From contig NZ_JAYRYK010000001.1 in NCBI RefSeq assembly GCF_041916975.1, positions 1,860,001 through 1,924,000 on the forward strand: 64,000 nucleotides of DNA. The letters are read 5' to 3'. Position 1 is the first letter of the stretch, and every line of letters begins with the position of its first letter. This DNA comes from Sphingosinicella sp041916975 (GTDB lineage: Bacteria > Pseudomonadota > Alphaproteobacteria > Sphingomonadales > Sphingomonadaceae). The position numbers and the translations under genes are program-made. This document shows, piece after piece, positions 62,731 to 64,000 of this stretch. Under the pieces are notes generated by a model. It was not told the DNA's origin and did not search any database. It was given only the letters and a program-made list of their open reading frames with translations.

Positions 62731-63480
62731 CTATCGGTCTTTACGCTTGCCCTGTTTCCGCGCGAGGGCGATCCAGATTTCGACTTCCTTCCGGTCACGA
62801 TTGACGAGGCGGGCGGCGAGTTTTCCGTCACCGCGCTCGATAGCCGCGACGAGGTCGTCGTGCAGTGACTGGAGCGCGAGGGTCGACGTGCCGGGTGCTG
62901 CGGGGCCGGTGAAATGCAGAAGCGCCTTGAAGGCCTGCTCGATGCGCGCGCGGTTCGTGCGATAGAGCTCGGCGGCAAAGCGGCTTCCGCCGGCTTCGAG
63001 GATGGCGATGTGGAGATCGGTATCCACGGCTGCCACGGCACTCATATCCTGCGCCTCAAGGTGCTTCTTGGCGCTCTCGAGCAGCTGTCGGATCGCCTTC
63101 ATCTGGCGGCCGGTACGCCGGAGCGCCGCCTGCTCGGCCGCTGGCGTCTCAACGGTATAGCGGAACGCATAGATATCTGCGGCTTCGTCGAGGCTCATCG
63201 TGCTTTGCGCATGTGCCTTCGTACGGCGATGATCCACCACATAGGAGCCCGAGCCAGTACGCGTTTCCACCCGATTGAGGTGACTGAGGACCCGCAGCGC
63301 TTCCCGGATGGTCGAACGGCCGACGCCGAACTGACCGGCGAGCTTCATCTCAGGCGGAAGCCTGTCTCCTACCTTGTAGACGCCCTTGTCCATGGCGTCC
63401 TGAAGCGCTTCGATGACCTGGTCGACCAGGTAGTGCGGCCGAACCTGTCCGCCCTCTGGAGGCCCCTTGTCCTTGCTCAT
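62731..63480 (-). CDS. GntR/FadR-type (FCD) transcriptional regulator
   Basis: A 249-residue regulator. The GntR winged helix has DRLPPEMKLAGQFGVGRSTI, REALRVLSHLNRVETRTGSG. The FCD ligand domain follows (AADIYAFRYTVETPAAEQAA; DTDLHIAILEAGG with metal-binding Asp/His; LQSLHDDLVAAIERGD with His). Such proteins usually repress sugar-acid, amino-acid or aromatic catabolism genes. Beside a receptor and amidohydrolase remnant, it is probably the surviving regulator of a lost pathway. ATG 63480 is preferred over 63519. Confidence 0.9.
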   Translation of the reverse strand: MSKDKGPPEGGQVRPHYLVDQVIEALQDAMDKGVYKVGDRLPPEMKLAGQFGVGRSTIREALRVLSHLNRVETRTGSGSYVVDHRRTKAHAQSTMSLDEAADIYAFRYTVETPAAEQAALRRTGRQMKAIRQLLESAKKHLEAQDMSAVAAVDTDLHIAILEAGGSRFAAELYRTNRARIEQAFKALLHFTGPAAPGTSTLALQSLHDDLVAAIERGDGKLAARLVNRDRKEVEIWIALARKQGKRKDR

Positions 63481-63578
63481 TCGATCCCCGGCGATGTCGT
63501 CGTCAGCATCCCTTAACAAGCGCGCGGCATCTGTAAAGCTGTCATACAGCCGGGATGAGCTTTCGCGGTGAAGTCCGC

Positions 63579-64000
63579 TCAGTATAGCTCGTGCGTCAGG
63601 CCGTGTTCGTAGAAGGCATTGAGCTGATCGACACTGAGTTCGGTGATCTTCGCCATGTCGGCGAGAACCTTGCCGACGGTCGGGAAGCCGCTAACATCGG
63701 GCCAATTTTCCGGTTTCCAAAGATGCGAGCGGCGGAAGGCCTTGCCGCAGTGGAAATAGGCCTCGCGCACGCTGACCTTTACCGCTGCTTTCGGTACCTT
63801 GCCTTGCTCGGCCAGCCGTTCGAGAACGGCCGGGTCGCGCGTCACGATGGCGTCGCCGTTGATACGCAGGAACGTATCAAGCCTCGGCGCCATGAAGAGG
63901 AGGCCGACGCGACCGTTCTCGATCACGTTGGAGAACGTTTCCATCTTGTTGTTGCCAGGCCAGTCGGCAAAGCCCACGCTTCGACGATCCAAAGCCTTGA
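63579..64000 (-). CDS. Pyridoxamine 5'-phosphate oxidase family protein (MSMEG_1061-like), partial
   Basis: About 140 C-terminal residues are present; the frame stays open to the right edge. VGFADWPGNNKMETFSNVIE followed by NGRVGLLFMAPRLDTFLRIN is the FMN-binding split-barrel core, and REAYFHCGKAFRRSHLWKPE is the family's C-terminal signature. Members bind FMN or F420 and reduce unknown compounds. The N-terminus lies outside the window. Confidence 0.88.
   Translation of the reverse strand, partial: KALDRRSVGFADWPGNNKMETFSNVIENGRVGLLFMAPRLDTFLRINGDAIVTRDPAVLERLAEQGKVPKAAVKVSVREAYFHCGKAFRRSHLWKPENWPDVSGFPTVGKVLADMAKITELSVDQLNAFYEHGLTHELY

Overview
This is a high-GC (mid-60s percent by eye) alphaproteobacterial chromosome segment, most likely from the order Sphingomonadales. 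Supporting signs are the petABC, purC-purS-purQ and grxD-bolA-DUF1476 core blocks, several TonB-dependent receptor genes, a traA/DUF6118 mobilisation module of the kind seen in sphingomonads, a GTTC-N7-GTTC type SOS box and small proteins ending in ANDN motifs. No rRNA, tRNA, CRISPR array or transposase gene was recognised.

Layout. 1-8.5 kb is a mobile-element remnant: a serine recombinase running off the left edge, an AlpA-type regulator, a sigma-region-4-like protein, cargo genes (a nucleotidyltransferase/HEPN protein, an unknown gene and a zinc-ribbon membrane protein), then traD and a traC-like gene diverging from a Ti-type relaxase gene traA. A recognisable oriT-like site lies just before traA, and a DUF6118 gene follows it. 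There is no traG and no mating-pore gene, so it is at most mobilisable. 8.6-24.1 kb is a catabolic island: six minus-strand genes (dehydratase, alpha/beta hydrolase, tannase-family esterase, acyl-CoA ligase, N-acyl-D-amino-acid deacylase, M20 peptidase), a divergent YheO/DauR-type regulator plus ornithine-cyclodeaminase homologue, a TonB-dependent receptor, and an MFS plus an APC transporter. Three promoters in this island share the same 22-bp arrangement (a TCTAA-N-TTAGA palindrome five bases from a TTGACA box). This ties the operons into one regulon. The genes fit uptake and breakdown of an acylated, probably D- or beta-hydroxy-amino-acid-containing compound; the substrate is inference.

24.4-46.5 kb is mostly core genome: an autotransporter, a second acyl-CoA ligase, a TraB/GumN lipoprotein, rplY-pth-ychF, a type I phosphodiesterase, a MaoC hydratase, apt-mtnP, the cytochrome bc1 operon petA-petB-petC, trmL-hemF, grxD-bolA-DUF1476, a DUF3667 membrane protein, purC, two tiny paired membrane-protein genes, purS-purQ and a sulfotransferase. 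A structured repeat of about 80 bp occurs twice here (24.3 and 44.1 kb), with compensatory changes in its hairpin. 46.5-49.5 kb holds a phosphotransferase-like gene, a truncated hydrolase remnant and a strikingly AT-rich inserted membrane-protein gene, then a MarR regulator.

49.5-61.3 kb has yhhQ and a Y-family DNA polymerase sharing an SOS-box promoter, purL, a lower-GC KAP-family NTPase gene, a DmpA/BapA-type aminopeptidase, an Hpt protein, an alkylsulfatase-like metallo-hydrolase, a TusA-like protein and unknown genes. 61.4-64 kb is a decayed catabolic locus: a frameshifted TonB-dependent receptor remnant abutting an amidohydrolase remnant, an intact GntR/FCD regulator, and an FMN-binding oxidase-like gene running off the right edge.
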